Source: a bacterium
GTDB taxonomy: Bacteria > Elusimicrobiota > Elusimicrobia > Elusimicrobiales > UBA9959
Direction of reading: 5' to 3'
Length of the DNA stretch: 51,364 nucleotides
Assembly (NCBI GenBank): GCA_021811315.1
Contig: JAJZPF010000018.1
Coordinates: 1 to 51,364, forward strand
In this document: piece after piece, positions 29,244 through 39,000 of the stretch
Layout: each line of letters starts with the position of its first letter
Position numbering within the stretch: the first letter of the stretch is position 1
The notes under the pieces: model-generated
What the model was told of the DNA's origin: nothing
Database searches by the model: none
What the model saw: the letters and a program-made list of their open reading frames with translations, nothing else
Made by a program: the position numbers and the translations under genes

Positions 29244-30800
29244 CTACCAATCGGTCGGCTTATAATCTTTCAGGAATTTTCCCCAGACATGGACGCCGGT
29301 ATTGAAGCCGGAGATGATAGGGTCCACTATGCGTGCCGCGCCGTCCACGATATCAAGCGGCGGGTGGAAGCGGTGTTCCTTCACTTTGCGCTCGGCTATC
29401 TGGACGGGGTCCTCGTCCGTCACCCAGCCGGTGTCGACGGCGTTCATATGGATGCCGCAGGACTGGTAATCGGCCGCGGAAGTGCGCGTCATCATATTGA
29501 GAGCGGCCTTGGCCATGTTCGTATGCGGGTGCCGGGTGGTCTTGAACTTCCTGTAGAACTGGCCTTCCACCGCCGAGACGTTCACTATATGCTTGTCGCG
29601 CTCCGGCGTACGGAGCATAAGGGGTTTAAGCCGCGCGTTAATGATGAAAGGAGCTATAGCGTTCACGAGCTGCACTTCAAGGAGCTCCACCGCCGGGACT
29701 TCGGCCATCAGGAGGCGCCAGGAATTCCGCTCGCGCAGGTCCACCTGCTGCAGGTCCTGGTCCAGCCTGCCTTCCGGGAACAAAGCTTTCTGGGCCGCCG
29801 CTTCTTCGGGCAGCATAGGGACCTGCGACAAGGCCGCCGCGTGGGTCAGGCCCGGTACCTGCGAAACGCCCGGAAGAAGCGTCGAGGTCAGGGCGCCCGG
29901 CGCGCCTTCCGGCAGGATATGGTAGCCGCGCAGGCCTTCGTAAGCGCCGAGAAGTTTGCGCGCCGCCTCCGGCATATCGTTCAGGGAGCCATGCTCGCCT
30001 TCCATCATATGCGCGTAAAAATCCGGCGGGCGCCGCACCGTCTGGCAGGCATTGTTGATTATAAAGTCCAGCCGCGACCGCGTAGAAAGAAGATGCCGGC
30101 AGAAAGCTTCCACGCTCGGCGTATGGCGCAGGTCCAGCCCGAAGATCTCTAGGCGGCTTCCCCAGTCCTTGAAATCCGGCTCGGCCGCGTAGCGTTTGGC
30201 CGAGTCCCGCGGGAAGCGGGTGCTTACTATGAGCTGTGCGCCGGCGCGGAGCAGCTTTATCCCGGCCTGGTAGCCTATCTTGACGCGCCCGCCGGTGAGC
30301 AGGGCGACGCGCCCCCTCAGGTCGGCGGTCTCGGTGCGCTTTAGAAAATTAAGTTCGGCGCAGGGCGGGCAGAGCTGGTCGTAGAAATTATGCAGCTGGT
30401 TATAGTTCTTTTTGCAGACATAGCAGTTCTGCTCTTCATGGGCCTCGCGGAACTCAGGGTTATCCGTGACTTCTTTCTGCTCGAAGCCGAGCGGCGGGTG
30501 CACATTGGGCGTGGTAAAAACGGTCTGCCGGCGGAGTTTGCGTATCCCGGTGTGGTTAAGCTGGCCCTCGGCGCGCTCGGTCTTCGCCGTTTTGCGCTGG
30601 CGCGCGTATTCTTTCACCAGCTGCCGCCGCGCGCGCGAATCGGGGCGCGAGATCTGGCCGGCCGCTTTGAGCAGGCGGTGCTGCTCCTCCACGGAGACTT
30701 CCGCGAGTAGCTCCCGGTTGCCGGAGACGGCCTCGAGCAGTTCGACTGCGGCCCTTATCCTTTCGGACAATGCGGGCTGGTTTGATTTGTCTTGTTTCAT
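29244..30800 (-). CDS. Long SDR-family oxidoreductase with zinc ribbon
   Basis: 518 residues. The first 125 residues are helical and basic, then a zinc-ribbon-like [20 protein letters not shown], then an SDR domain ([45 protein letters not shown]). At the catalytic YxxxK position the sequence is [12 protein letters not shown], so the Lys is kept but Tyr is Thr. An insertion of about 100 residues interrupts the SDR core after NNACQT. The substrate is unknown, and the altered residue may mean different chemistry. The ATG at 30800 is chosen over an upstream start; the first ORF part (MLKLTM...) is non-domain sequence. It precedes the CopZ-VF530 gene in an operon. Confidence 0.78.
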   Translation of the reverse strand: MKQDKSNQPALSERIRAAVELLEAVSGNRELLAEVSVEEQHRLLKAAGQISRPDSRARRQLVKEYARQRKTAKTERAEGQLNHTGIRKLRRQTVFTTPNVHPPLGFEQKEVTDNPEFREAHEEQNCYVCKKNYNQLHNFYDQLCPPCAELNFLKRTETADLRGRVALLTGGRVKIGYQAGIKLLRAGAQLIVSTRFPRDSAKRYAAEPDFKDWGSRLEIFGLDLRHTPSVEAFCRHLLSTRSRLDFIINNACQTVRRPPDFYAHMMEGEHGSLNDMPEAARKLLGAYEGLRGYHILPEGAPGALTSTLLPGVSQVPGLTHAAALSQVPMLPEEAAAQKALFPEGRLDQDLQQVDLRERNSWRLLMAEVPAVELLEVQLVNAIAPFIINARLKPLMLRTPERDKHIVNVSAVEGQFYRKFKTTRHPHTNMAKAALNMMTRTSAADYQSCGIHMNAVDTGWVTDEDPVQIAERKVKEHRFHPPLDIVDGAARIVDPIISGFNTGVHVWGKFLKDYKPTDW

Positions 30801-30907
30801 TGGTCGCGGCGAATAAACAGCCGGCCCTGCGCGGGCCATAGTCAATTTTAGCAATTTGCGGGGTCCCGCTCCCGGCCAGCGCCGGAGGAGTACGGTTTAG
30901 CCGGCGG

Positions 30908-31693
30908 TTATTTAAGCGTCCAGTGCGTTCCGTCCGGCTTTTGTATCGCGCGCCAGGCTTTTATTATGCGCGAAGCGGCGACCGCGAGAACGACGGCCAG
31001 CGCCAGTATCAGGGCGGAAAGCTCTATCTGGCCCCGAAGTTCCCGCTTCCGCTTTATTTTTTCGGCTTCCGCTTTCCTGTTATGCTCGGAGCGGAGCCTT
31101 TCAGCTTCTTTGTCCACCGCGGAGTAGCGCTTTTCCAAAGAGGCGGAGACCGGCCGCGCCCCGCCGACTTTGATCTTCTTTGTCAGGGCCGCTTTGGTAA
31201 GGGCTACTTCGCCGTCGCCCGGGCCGCGCGGCGCCTCTTCCCGCTCTCGCTCCTGAAGCGCCCCGGAGCCGGCGGGACGGAAATCTATTTTCGCGAACCA
31301 TCTGCCGGAGGCGCCGGAGGCCAGGCGCGGGATAGGCGCTTTTTGCCGGGCCGGCGCGCTTGTCGTGCCGCGCGGGGCCGCTTTGACCAGAGCAAGGCTG
31401 TCGGCCTGGGGCGGCGCGTATGCCGGCACGACCGCCATCTGGAGCTCCTGCCGGGGCCGCTGTACCGCCAAAGAGGGCTTTTTCGCCGCGGCGACGGTTT
31501 CCGGCCTGAAAGCACCTTCGTTTACGGCGTAGGCGAAGCAGGCGATCAGGATCGCCGTCCAAAGAGCGGTGCGCAGCGCAAGCAAAGAATAATACCTGCC
31601 CGGGCGCAGGGTTTTGCGCGGCCCGGTGGAAGGCAGAGCGCTTTTACGCGTTTTGTTTTCGGGGAGGTCCGCGGTGTCCTGGTTCTTCAGCAT
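30908..31693 (-). CDS. Two-helix membrane protein of unknown function
   Basis: 261 residues. A membrane helix at about 40-62 (RTALWTAILIACFAYAV) and another near the C terminus at 229-247 (ELSALILALAVVLAVAASR) bracket a charged, Ala/Pro-rich domain of about 160 residues. Both ends would lie in the cytoplasm. No family is recognised. It lies 7 nt after dinB on the same strand, so it is likely in the PHP-dinB operon. Composition is similar to neighbours, with no sign of transfer. Confidence 0.6.
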   Translation of the reverse strand: MLKNQDTADLPENKTRKSALPSTGPRKTLRPGRYYSLLALRTALWTAILIACFAYAVNEGAFRPETVAAAKKPSLAVQRPRQELQMAVVPAYAPPQADSLALVKAAPRGTTSAPARQKAPIPRLASGASGRWFAKIDFRPAGSGALQEREREEAPRGPGDGEVALTKAALTKKIKVGGARPVSASLEKRYSAVDKEAERLRSEHNRKAEAEKIKRKRELRGQIELSALILALAVVLAVAASRIIKAWRAIQKPDGTHWTLK

Positions 31694-31700
31694 AGTGAGC

Positions 31701-32930
31701 TCAAGTCCCCTCGTCCTCGTCCGGTATCCTGGTGAAGGCTATCCGGAGGGGGACCAAACCCGAAGATTCGTGGGTAGCGCCGTAGTGCAGCACGTCTTTG
31801 CCGAATTTATCGTTCAGCAGGTCGAGGGTTTTCGTGAGCTGGTTGCGGCGCTGGTCCTCGAACAGGGAGGGGGCGTGGAAAGCTTCCGGGACCAGGCCGG
31901 ACATAGCCACGCCCACGGAGAAAACCTGGCCCTGCGGCAATTCTTTCCAGAGAGTTTTGATAGCGTGGATAAAAGCCAGGGTGTCCTGCGTTTCCATAAG
32001 GTTGCAGCGGGCCTGCCAGGCGCTCTGGCCCGTGAACCTGACATAAATATTTATCCCGGAGGCGAAAAAGCCTTCTTTGCGCAGGCGGGTGGCGGCTTTA
32101 TCGGTAAGCTTCTTCAGGATCCGCAGCGCGCCAGCCCTGTTGCGGAGTTCCGGCGGGAGAACATGGGAGTGGCTGATAGATTTCTGCTCCGTCTCTTTGA
32201 TCTCGAGGTTCTCGCCGCGCAGAAGATGCCACATTTCATCGCCGAGGACGCTGCCCCAGGCCCCGTTCATTTCTTTCGGGTCGAGCGAGAGCAGTTTCTC
32301 CATCGTGTGTATGCCCTCCCGGTTGAGCCGCTCCTCTGTTTTCTTCCCGACGCCGGTAAGGTCGCGCAGTTTCAGCGGGTAAAGCGCCTGCGGCAGGTCG
32401 CAGGGCCGGATGACCGTGAAACCGTCCGGCTTTTTCATATCGGCGGCGATCTTCGCGAGGTACCGGTTGGGGCCGAGCCCGATTGAGCATTTAAGCGAAG
32501 AGCCGACTTTCTCTTTTATAGTGGCTTTGATCTTGAGGGCCAGGTCCGAGGCGACTTTCACGTCCATCTGGTAGCCGGTCAGCCGGCAGGCCATTTCGTC
32601 TATGGAACAGACGGAATCCACCGGGACGCAGGACTCCACGGCCTCTACTATCTTATTGTGATACCTGACATAATGCGAATGGTCGCCCACGATGAACTTC
32701 ATCTTCGGGCAGAGCCGCCTGGCCTCGCCCACCAGGGTCCCGGTCTTCACCCCGCAGGCCTTCCCCTCGTAGCTGACCGCGATGCAGCAGGTGCTGTCGG
32801 CCAGCAAAGGAACCACCGCCACCGGCTTCCCGCGCAAAGAGGGGTCCATCTCCTGCTCGACGGAAGCGAAGTAGGAGTTCATGTCCAGGAAAAGCCAGCT
32901 TACAAGCTGCGCGGGGTCGCTGTTTGCCAT
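31701..32930 (-). CDS. dinB: Y-family DNA polymerase (DinB / Pol IV-like)
   Basis: 409 residues with the full Y-family palm: FLDMNSYFASVEQ, the fingers AVSYEGKACGVKTG and the catalytic CSIDEMACRL, followed by SIGLGPNRYLAKIAADMKKP and the thumb HhH region LTGVGKKTEERLNREG. The little-finger domain is complete. It performs translesion DNA synthesis. It lies 10 nt after the PHP gene stop and 7 nt before the two-helix protein. No LexA-like operator was recognised upstream. Confidence 0.92.
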   Translation of the reverse strand: MANSDPAQLVSWLFLDMNSYFASVEQEMDPSLRGKPVAVVPLLADSTCCIAVSYEGKACGVKTGTLVGEARRLCPKMKFIVGDHSHYVRYHNKIVEAVESCVPVDSVCSIDEMACRLTGYQMDVKVASDLALKIKATIKEKVGSSLKCSIGLGPNRYLAKIAADMKKPDGFTVIRPCDLPQALYPLKLRDLTGVGKKTEERLNREGIHTMEKLLSLDPKEMNGAWGSVLGDEMWHLLRGENLEIKETEQKSISHSHVLPPELRNRAGALRILKKLTDKAATRLRKEGFFASGINIYVRFTGQSAWQARCNLMETQDTLAFIHAIKTLWKELPQGQVFSVGVAMSGLVPEAFHAPSLFEDQRRNQLTKTLDLLNDKFGKDVLHYGATHESSGLVPLRIAFTRIPDEDEGT

Positions 32931-32939
32931 TTCGTAAAT

Positions 32940-33749
32940 TTACAGGAACAGGTCTTTTATCTCCGTGAAATATTCTTCGGGATAGTCGAAGCCGCTCATC
33001 GCGCAGCGCTCGAAAGGGGGGCCGTGGAAATCGCAGCCCGCCGTGACGAAAAGCTCGTGCCGCTCCGCCAGGGCGATGAGGTCTTTCGTCTCCCCGGGGC
33101 TGTGCGAAGGATAAAAAGCCTCCAGCCCGTCCAGCCCCGCGTCTTTCATCGCCGCCAGGTCGGGCGCAGTGCCTTTTTTAATGGGATGAGCGAGGACGGC
33201 TTTTCCGTCGGCGCCTTTTATGACCCGGATCGCTTCTTCCACGGTGGGGCCGGCGGACGGCTCATAAGCCGCCGTTAACGGAGAGAGGTAAAGCCTGAAA
33301 GCCTCTTTGATATCGGGCGCCAGCTTGCGCCGCACCAGCAGGTCCGCCAGCTGTCCCCTGCCCGGAGAGACGCCGCCGCGCGGCTTGAGGTCCTCGAAGT
33401 TTATCTCTATCCCGAGGCCATTCAGCCGCTCGAGCATCTTCTTTATCCTGGCCGCGCGCCTTTCGCGGAACTCGGCGAGGCTGGCCACGAAGCCGGGATC
33501 GGTCGGGTTCACCCCGTAGCCGAGTATATGCAAATTCCCTTTCTCCCGGGTGCTTATCTCCACGCCGGAGCAGTACTTTATCCCCGCTTTTTCCAGCTCC
33601 AGCCCCATCTCCGGCCAGCCGTCGATAGTGTCGTGGTCGGTAAGGGAGAAATATTCTATCCCGGCGCGCGCGGCTTCTAGCGCGAGCGCCTTCGGGGCGA
33701 GCGTCCCGTCCGAATAAGTGGAATGATTGTGGAGATTTATCAAAGCCAT
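32940..33749 (-). CDS. PHP-domain metal-dependent phosphoesterase
   Basis: 269 residues of the YciV/TrpH-type PHP family. Metal motifs NLHNHSTYSDGTLAP, FSLTDHDTIDGWPEM, the Glu in GVEISTRE and TAGCDFHGPP are complete. Members remove phosphate from small nucleotides or act as 5'-3' exoribonucleases (RNase AM). A perfect TATAAT on the minus strand (33798-33793) lies about 43 nt before the ATG, with TTTTGACA just upstream of it but wrongly spaced for a -35. It heads a unit with dinB. Confidence 0.88.
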   Translation of the reverse strand: MALINLHNHSTYSDGTLAPKALALEAARAGIEYFSLTDHDTIDGWPEMGLELEKAGIKYCSGVEISTREKGNLHILGYGVNPTDPGFVASLAEFRERRAARIKKMLERLNGLGIEINFEDLKPRGGVSPGRGQLADLLVRRKLAPDIKEAFRLYLSPLTAAYEPSAGPTVEEAIRVIKGADGKAVLAHPIKKGTAPDLAAMKDAGLDGLEAFYPSHSPGETKDLIALAERHELFVTAGCDFHGPPFERCAMSGFDYPEEYFTEIKDLFL

Positions 33750-33860
33750 TTTTGTGGGTCTAAAAGCGCGGGGTTAAAACCGCTTTTCATATATTATAGT
33801 ATGTCAAAAGCGCGCCGGGTTGGAAACGGGCTTGGCATGTGGTAGGATTATAGATACCTG

Positions 33861-34625
33861 ATGAACAGATATTCCGGACTCTCCAAAATTTTGCTCCCCG
33901 CTTTCCTCGCGGTCCTTTTCGCCTTCCCGGCCGGCGCGGGTTCTCCTGCCGCCCCGGCCGCCGGCGCTTATGTGAACGATTACGCCGGCGTGATGGACCG
34001 GCAGGCCGCGGCGAAGCTGAACGGCGTCCTGGCGGAGCTGGACGCAAAGGCCAAAGCCCAGGTGGCCGTCCTGACCGTGAAAAGCCTCGGCGGCTCCGAT
34101 ATAGAAACCTACGCGGTGGAAACCTATAAAAAATGGGGCATAGGCGATAAAAAGACCAGCCGCGGCGTGCTTTTGCTGGTAGCGGTGGAAGACCGCAAGT
34201 CCCGGATAGAAGTGGGTTACGGCCTGGAAGGGATACTTCCCGACGGGCTGACCGGAGCTATCCAGGACAAATACATGGTCCCGTATTTTAAAGCCGGCGA
34301 TTATTCCTCTGGGGTAGCCCAGGGCGCAATGGCCGTCGCCTCGGTCATAGCCGACGACAGCGGAGTCGCGCTTTCGGGCGGCTTCTCCCGCGGCGGACAG
34401 CGCGAGCTCCCGCCGCTCAGCCGCGGCCAGAAAATATTTTTCGCGATAATGCTGGCCGGCTTCGTGCTCTTCGCCATCCGGCATCCGTATATGGCTTTTT
34501 TCCTCCTGCAGGCGATGACAAGGAGCTCCGGCCGCGGCGGCGGGGGCGGCTTCGGGGGAGGCGGCGGTTTCGGCGGCTTCGGCGGGGGGAGCTCGGGCGG
34601 AGGCGGAAGTTCACGGAGCTGGTAG
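33861..34625 (+). CDS. TPM-domain membrane protein, YgcG-like
   Basis: 254 residues. Signal peptide (cut after AGA near residue 27), a TPM domain at about 35-155 (VNDYAGVMDRQAAAKLNGVL, TYKKWGIGDKKTSRGVLLLV, VGYGLEGILPDG), one membrane helix at about 195-212 and a tail of Gly/Phe/Ser repeats (GGGGGFGGGGGFGGFGGG). The TPM domain sits outside the membrane. Such proteins often pair with LemA, present here two genes downstream. Function is unknown; Ca-dependent phosphatase activity is known for a plant relative. A TATAGA box is 6 nt before the ATG but lacks a good -35. Confidence 0.85.
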   Translation: MNRYSGLSKILLPAFLAVLFAFPAGAGSPAAPAAGAYVNDYAGVMDRQAAAKLNGVLAELDAKAKAQVAVLTVKSLGGSDIETYAVETYKKWGIGDKKTSRGVLLLVAVEDRKSRIEVGYGLEGILPDGLTGAIQDKYMVPYFKAGDYSSGVAQGAMAVASVIADDSGVALSGGFSRGGQRELPPLSRGQKIFFAIMLAGFVLFAIRHPYMAFFLLQAMTRSSGRGGGGGFGGGGGFGGFGGGSSGGGGSSRSW

Positions 34626-34633
34626 GAGAGACT

Positions 34634-35353
34634 ATGGCTAAAATGACACCTGAAATTTTATCGGAAGAACTTAAGAAGATCTGCGGAGCGAATCTCGGCT
34701 CCGTAGTTTTGTACGGCTCCTCGGCCGCCGGCGATAAAGTGAAGACCTCCGACTATAACGTCCTGGTCGCGGTGGACCGCCTCGACGCCGAAGTCCTGAC
34801 TTCCCTGACCGAACTTTGCTCGGCCTGGAGCAGGGAGGGGAACCCGGCCCCGCTTCTCTTCGCGAAAGAAACTCTCCTGCGCTCCGCCGACGTTTTCCCT
34901 ATCGAATTTTCAGACATCATCCAGTCCAACAAGATAATTTACGGCGCGAACCTTTTCGAAGGGATGAAGATAGAGCCTGCCAATCTAAGGCTGCAGCTCG
35001 AGCATGAGCTCAAAACAAAGCTTATCGTCCTCCGCAGCCGTTTCCTGACCACGAAAGGCTCGGCGAAAGAAGTGGAAGCCCTCATGGTCTCCTCGATCTC
35101 GGCCTTCCTCACTCTCTTCAAAGCGATACTCAGGCTTTACGGCGAGAATCCGCCGGCGAAAAAAATCGAAGTCCTCCCCCTGCTCGCGGAACATATTAAA
35201 ATAGATATCGAGATATTTACGATAGTCTGGGACCTGAAAGAGGGGAAAAAGTCCCCCGACCTGACTTCGGCGCAGCTTTTCAGCCGGTATCTGACGGCGG
35301 TGCAGAGCGTCACGGACTCCGTGGACGCCTGGCTGCAGAAAACGGCAAAATAG
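34634..35353 (+). CDS. Nucleotidyltransferase-fold protein
   Basis: 239 residues. VVLYGSSAAGDKVKTSDYNV matches the G-S-x(n)-D-x-D loop of MNT/Pol-beta-like nucleotidyltransferases, but the second acidic position reads Asn (SDYNVLVAV), so catalysis may be lost. The C-terminal two-thirds are helical, as in HEPN-like or KNTase C-terminal domains. It lies between the TPM and lemA genes, with GTAGGAGAG before the ATG and 8 nt from the TPM stop, so it is part of that operon, perhaps a regulator. Function unknown. Confidence 0.65.
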   Translation: MAKMTPEILSEELKKICGANLGSVVLYGSSAAGDKVKTSDYNVLVAVDRLDAEVLTSLTELCSAWSREGNPAPLLFAKETLLRSADVFPIEFSDIIQSNKIIYGANLFEGMKIEPANLRLQLEHELKTKLIVLRSRFLTTKGSAKEVEALMVSSISAFLTLFKAILRLYGENPPAKKIEVLPLLAEHIKIDIEIFTIVWDLKEGKKSPDLTSAQLFSRYLTAVQSVTDSVDAWLQKTAK

Positions 35354-35376
35354 CGGAAAAAGAATAGGAGAAAATC

Positions 35377-35934
35377 ATGAAAAAAGCATTATTGATAGTT
35401 TTCGGTCTGATCGTGGTGGTCGGGCTCTGGGCCGGTTCGGGCTATAACAGGCTGGTTAACACTTCCGAGGCCCTGCCCAAGGCCTGGAGCCAGGTGGAGA
35501 CCGTCCTCCAGCGGCGCTATGACCTTATCCCCAACCTCGTCAATACCGTGAAAGGCTATGCGAAGCATGAAAAAGACCTGCTCACCGAAGTGACCGCGCT
35601 CAGGAGCCAGTGGGGCGCCGCGAAGAACCAGAGCGAAAAAGTGGCCGCCGCCAACGGGATGGAAAGCGCGCTGAGCCGCCTGATGGTGGTGGTGGAGCAG
35701 TACCCGCAGCTTAAAGCGAACGAGAACTTCATAAGGCTGATGGACGAGCTGGCCGGGACCGAGAACCGCATCTCGGTGGAAAGGATGCGCTATAACGAAA
35801 CCGTGAACGCCTACAACCTGGCGGTCCGCGGCTTCCCCACGAACATCCTGGCCAAGATGTTCGGCTTCGAGAAAAGCAACGATTATTTCAAGAGCGAAGA
35901 AGCCGCCAAGCAGGCGCCCAAGGTGCAGTTCTAA
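35377..35934 (+). CDS. lemA: LemA family protein
   Basis: 185 residues. One N-terminal membrane helix (LLIVFGLIVVVGLWAGSGY) anchors a helical extracytoplasmic domain with the signature KAWSQVETVLQRRYDLIPNL, the ALSRLMVVVEQYPQLKANEN block and ISVERMRYNETVNAYN. GAATAGGAGAAAATC precedes the ATG. LemA with TPM proteins is a widespread pairing of unclear envelope function. Confidence 0.94.
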   Translation: MKKALLIVFGLIVVVGLWAGSGYNRLVNTSEALPKAWSQVETVLQRRYDLIPNLVNTVKGYAKHEKDLLTEVTALRSQWGAAKNQSEKVAAANGMESALSRLMVVVEQYPQLKANENFIRLMDELAGTENRISVERMRYNETVNAYNLAVRGFPTNILAKMFGFEKSNDYFKSEEAAKQAPKVQF

Positions 35935-36066
35935 CCTTAAGTTCCAGCATAGCCGGGCGCCGCTGCATGGGCGCCCGGTTTTGCTTGGCCGCAAAAGCCG
36001 CGGGCCGCCCAAAAACATATAATTACGGCAGCGGCGTAAAATCAGGATGGAAACGGACTGGATTCT

Positions 36067-39000
36067 ATGAAACATCTGATCGGGCTCCTTGGTTCCCTGG
36101 CGGTTTTCGTCTCCCTGGCCGGCGCCGCCGGGCCCGGCGACCTGGCCGCGCTGAAGAAAGACCAGCTGTTCGCGGAAAACTTCAGGGTCCGGGCGCTTTA
36201 CCTGGACCCCGCCGGCGCGCCCAAGGGCGCGCGCTTCGAGCATGACCGCGGCGCGGTGATAGACCTCCTGTTCTTCGAATCCGTGCCGCAGGTCTCCGTG
36301 AATTTCCGCACGGTCCCCTCCGACGATCGCGGCGCCCCGCACACCCTGGAGCACCTCCTGCTCGGCAAGGGCGCGGCCGGCCGCAAGCTCAATACCCTGA
36401 TGCCGATGCGGATGGGTGATTACACCGCCGGAACCTATACCGACCGCACCAATTACCAGTTCTCAAGCGCCGCCGGGCCGGCCGAGTTCTACGAGCTGCT
36501 CGGGACTTTCCTGGACGCCCTGGTCCGCCCCGATTTCACCGACGAAGAAGCCCGCCGCGAAGTGGCCCATAACGCGGTGGTGGAAGAGGGCGGCCGCCTG
36601 AGGCTGGAAGAAAAAGGCACGGTCTACACGGAAATGGTGGCGCGCACGGAGCGGGCCGATTATCCCCTCTGGGACCAGCTGCAGCGGGCGGTGTACGGCG
36701 CCGGGCACCCGCTGGCGCTCAACTCGGGCGGGGAACCGGCCGAGATCTGGAAGCTTAAGCCGGACGATATCCGCGCTTTCCACGCCGCGCATTACCGCCT
36801 GGACGGGAACATGGAACTGGCCGCGGCGCTGCCTTCGGGCTGGGACGCCGCCGATTTTTTGAAGCGCCTTAACGGGGAGATCCTGCGCCTGGAGCCGCAG
36901 GCGTCCGCGCGCGCTTACGCCGGGCTGCCCCCGCCGGTTCCCGCTAAAGACAGGGAGATAAAGATAGGCCGCTACCCGTCCGACGGCACGCCCACCCCGC
37001 AGGACGCGCTCATGGCCTGGGCCCCCGTGAGCACTTTTTCCGGGGCGGATAAGACCCGGGTGCAGTTCGCCCTGGGCCTGCTTGGCGGCGGCCAGACCTC
37101 CTATCTTTACCGCGACCTGGTGGACCAGAAAACGCGCAAAGTCGAAGCCGGCCCCACCGGCGTTTATACCGGCGCGAACGTGCTCCCCGTTTCTTACGTC
37201 ACGCTTTCGCTTTCCGGCCTGCCGCCGGCTTCCGTCAATCCCGCCGGCCTCGGGCGCCTCCGGGATATAATCATGGAGCGCGTGCGCTGGCTGCACGACC
37301 TCAAGCCCGGCAGCCCGGAGCTGGCCGAGGCCGCCGATAAAGCGCGCTCGCTCATCCGCGCCGGCCGGCGCTCCACCCTTAAGTCCATGGAAGGCCCGCC
37401 TATGTTCGGCGAGCGCTCCACCGGGGACGGCTGGAACCAGTACCTGGACGAACTGGCCCTGGAGCCTGAATTCGCAAAAGAGCTGGGCGAAGGCGCGCAG
37501 TCGGACAGCCTCCTGGCGGAACTCGACGCCGGCCGCAACCCGTGGGCCCAGGCCCTGGAACGGGCCGGGCTGCTTGAACAGCCTTACGTCTCGGCCGTCC
37601 TGCCGGAAGCCGCGCTGCTTGAAGCCCAGAAGGAGCAGAAACTCAAGCGCGTCGCCGCGGCAACGGCGGCGCTGGCCTCCGGTTACGGCCTGCCGGAGGC
37701 GCAGGCCCTGGAGCGCTACCGCGCCGAAGCGGCTTCGGCCACGGCGGTGCTTGCCGGGCTTGAAAAGAATGCGGCTAAGCCCTCGTTCCTCCGCGAACCG
37801 CCCCTCGAGCTGGACTCGCTCGACTGGAAAGAAAGCCGCCTGCCTTCCGGGCCGCGGCTCCTGGCCACTCAATTCCAGACCCCGTTCACGGATATCAGCG
37901 TTACCTTCGACCTGAGCGGCATCGCGGAGGGCGACCGGGAACTCCTGCCGCTGCTGGGCGGCGCCCTCGGCTCCGTTGGCGTTACGACCCGCTCCGGGGA
38001 GCGCCTCGATTACGTCCAGGCCAGCGAACGCCAGATGAAAGAGATCTACGGAGCCGGCGTGGGCGTGGACGCCTCCGCGCGCAGCGGCCGCGCCGGGCTG
38101 AGCTTCAGCGGTTACGCTTCCTCGCCCGAAGAGGTGGACCGGGCCGTGGAATGGATGGAGAATTATCTTCTCCGGCCCGACCTTACGCAAGCCTCGCGCC
38201 GGCGCCTTATCGACACGCTCAACGACGGGATACAAAGCCTGCGGGGGATCTTCGAGCGGGACGAGGAAGCCTGGGTTTCCGAAGCCGTCGCCGCCTATAA
38301 ATACCAGGACAAGCCTTTATATATGCATCTCAGCAGCCCGTTCACCGAACTGCGGGACCTGAACAGGCTGCGCTGGCGCCTGGAAGAACCGGCGCCGGCA
38401 GAACTTGCCGTGCTCCGCGCCACGATGACCGCCGTAGAGGCCGCGGCGAAGACCCTGGAAAGGCCGGCCGCGGAAAAACTCCTCGCCGGCATCGACGGCG
38501 AACTTGGCGAATACCTGCGCTGGGAGTTTTCGCATTTGCCGGAGAATTCCTGGCGCGGCGACCTGCGGGAGCTCTCTTCCGACCTCCTTGCCGACGTGGG
38601 CCGGTCCACCGGGACCATCCGCCGGCTGCAGGACTTAGCTTCCAGAACTCTCGTGCGAGCCGGGGCGCGGGTGCATATCAACGGCAGCCCCGCAAATACG
38701 GAACGCGCGGCCCGCCTGGTGGACGCGCTGCTGGCCCGGCTGCCCGAAGGCCGCGCTTCAGCCGCGCCCCCGCGCGAAGACCTTGTCCTGGGCCGCCTTC
38801 GCCAGCGCTTCCCCGGGCTGAAGCGGCCGGCGCACGTCGCGCTGGTGAACAATAGCGGCAAAACGGGGACCATAAGCGTGTGGACTCCGGCCGCCGACTA
38901 TCACACGCTCGACCGCGAAGCGCTGCTGGACACCCTCGCGCTCGGGGTGCTTTCCGGCGGCGGCGCGCACTCGCTCTTCATGCGCACCTGGGGCGCCGGG

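Noticed and set aside
34530-34616. G-rich direct repeats near the end of the TPM gene
   Set aside because: They encode the Gly/Phe tail typical of YgcG-like proteins, so they are coding low complexity rather than a repeat array.
36463-38235. Minus-strand ORF of 590 codons inside the M16C gene
   Set aside because: An antisense shadow of a high-GC gene whose sense protein has the full M16C zinc site; the antisense product is low-complexity Arg/Gly/Ala.
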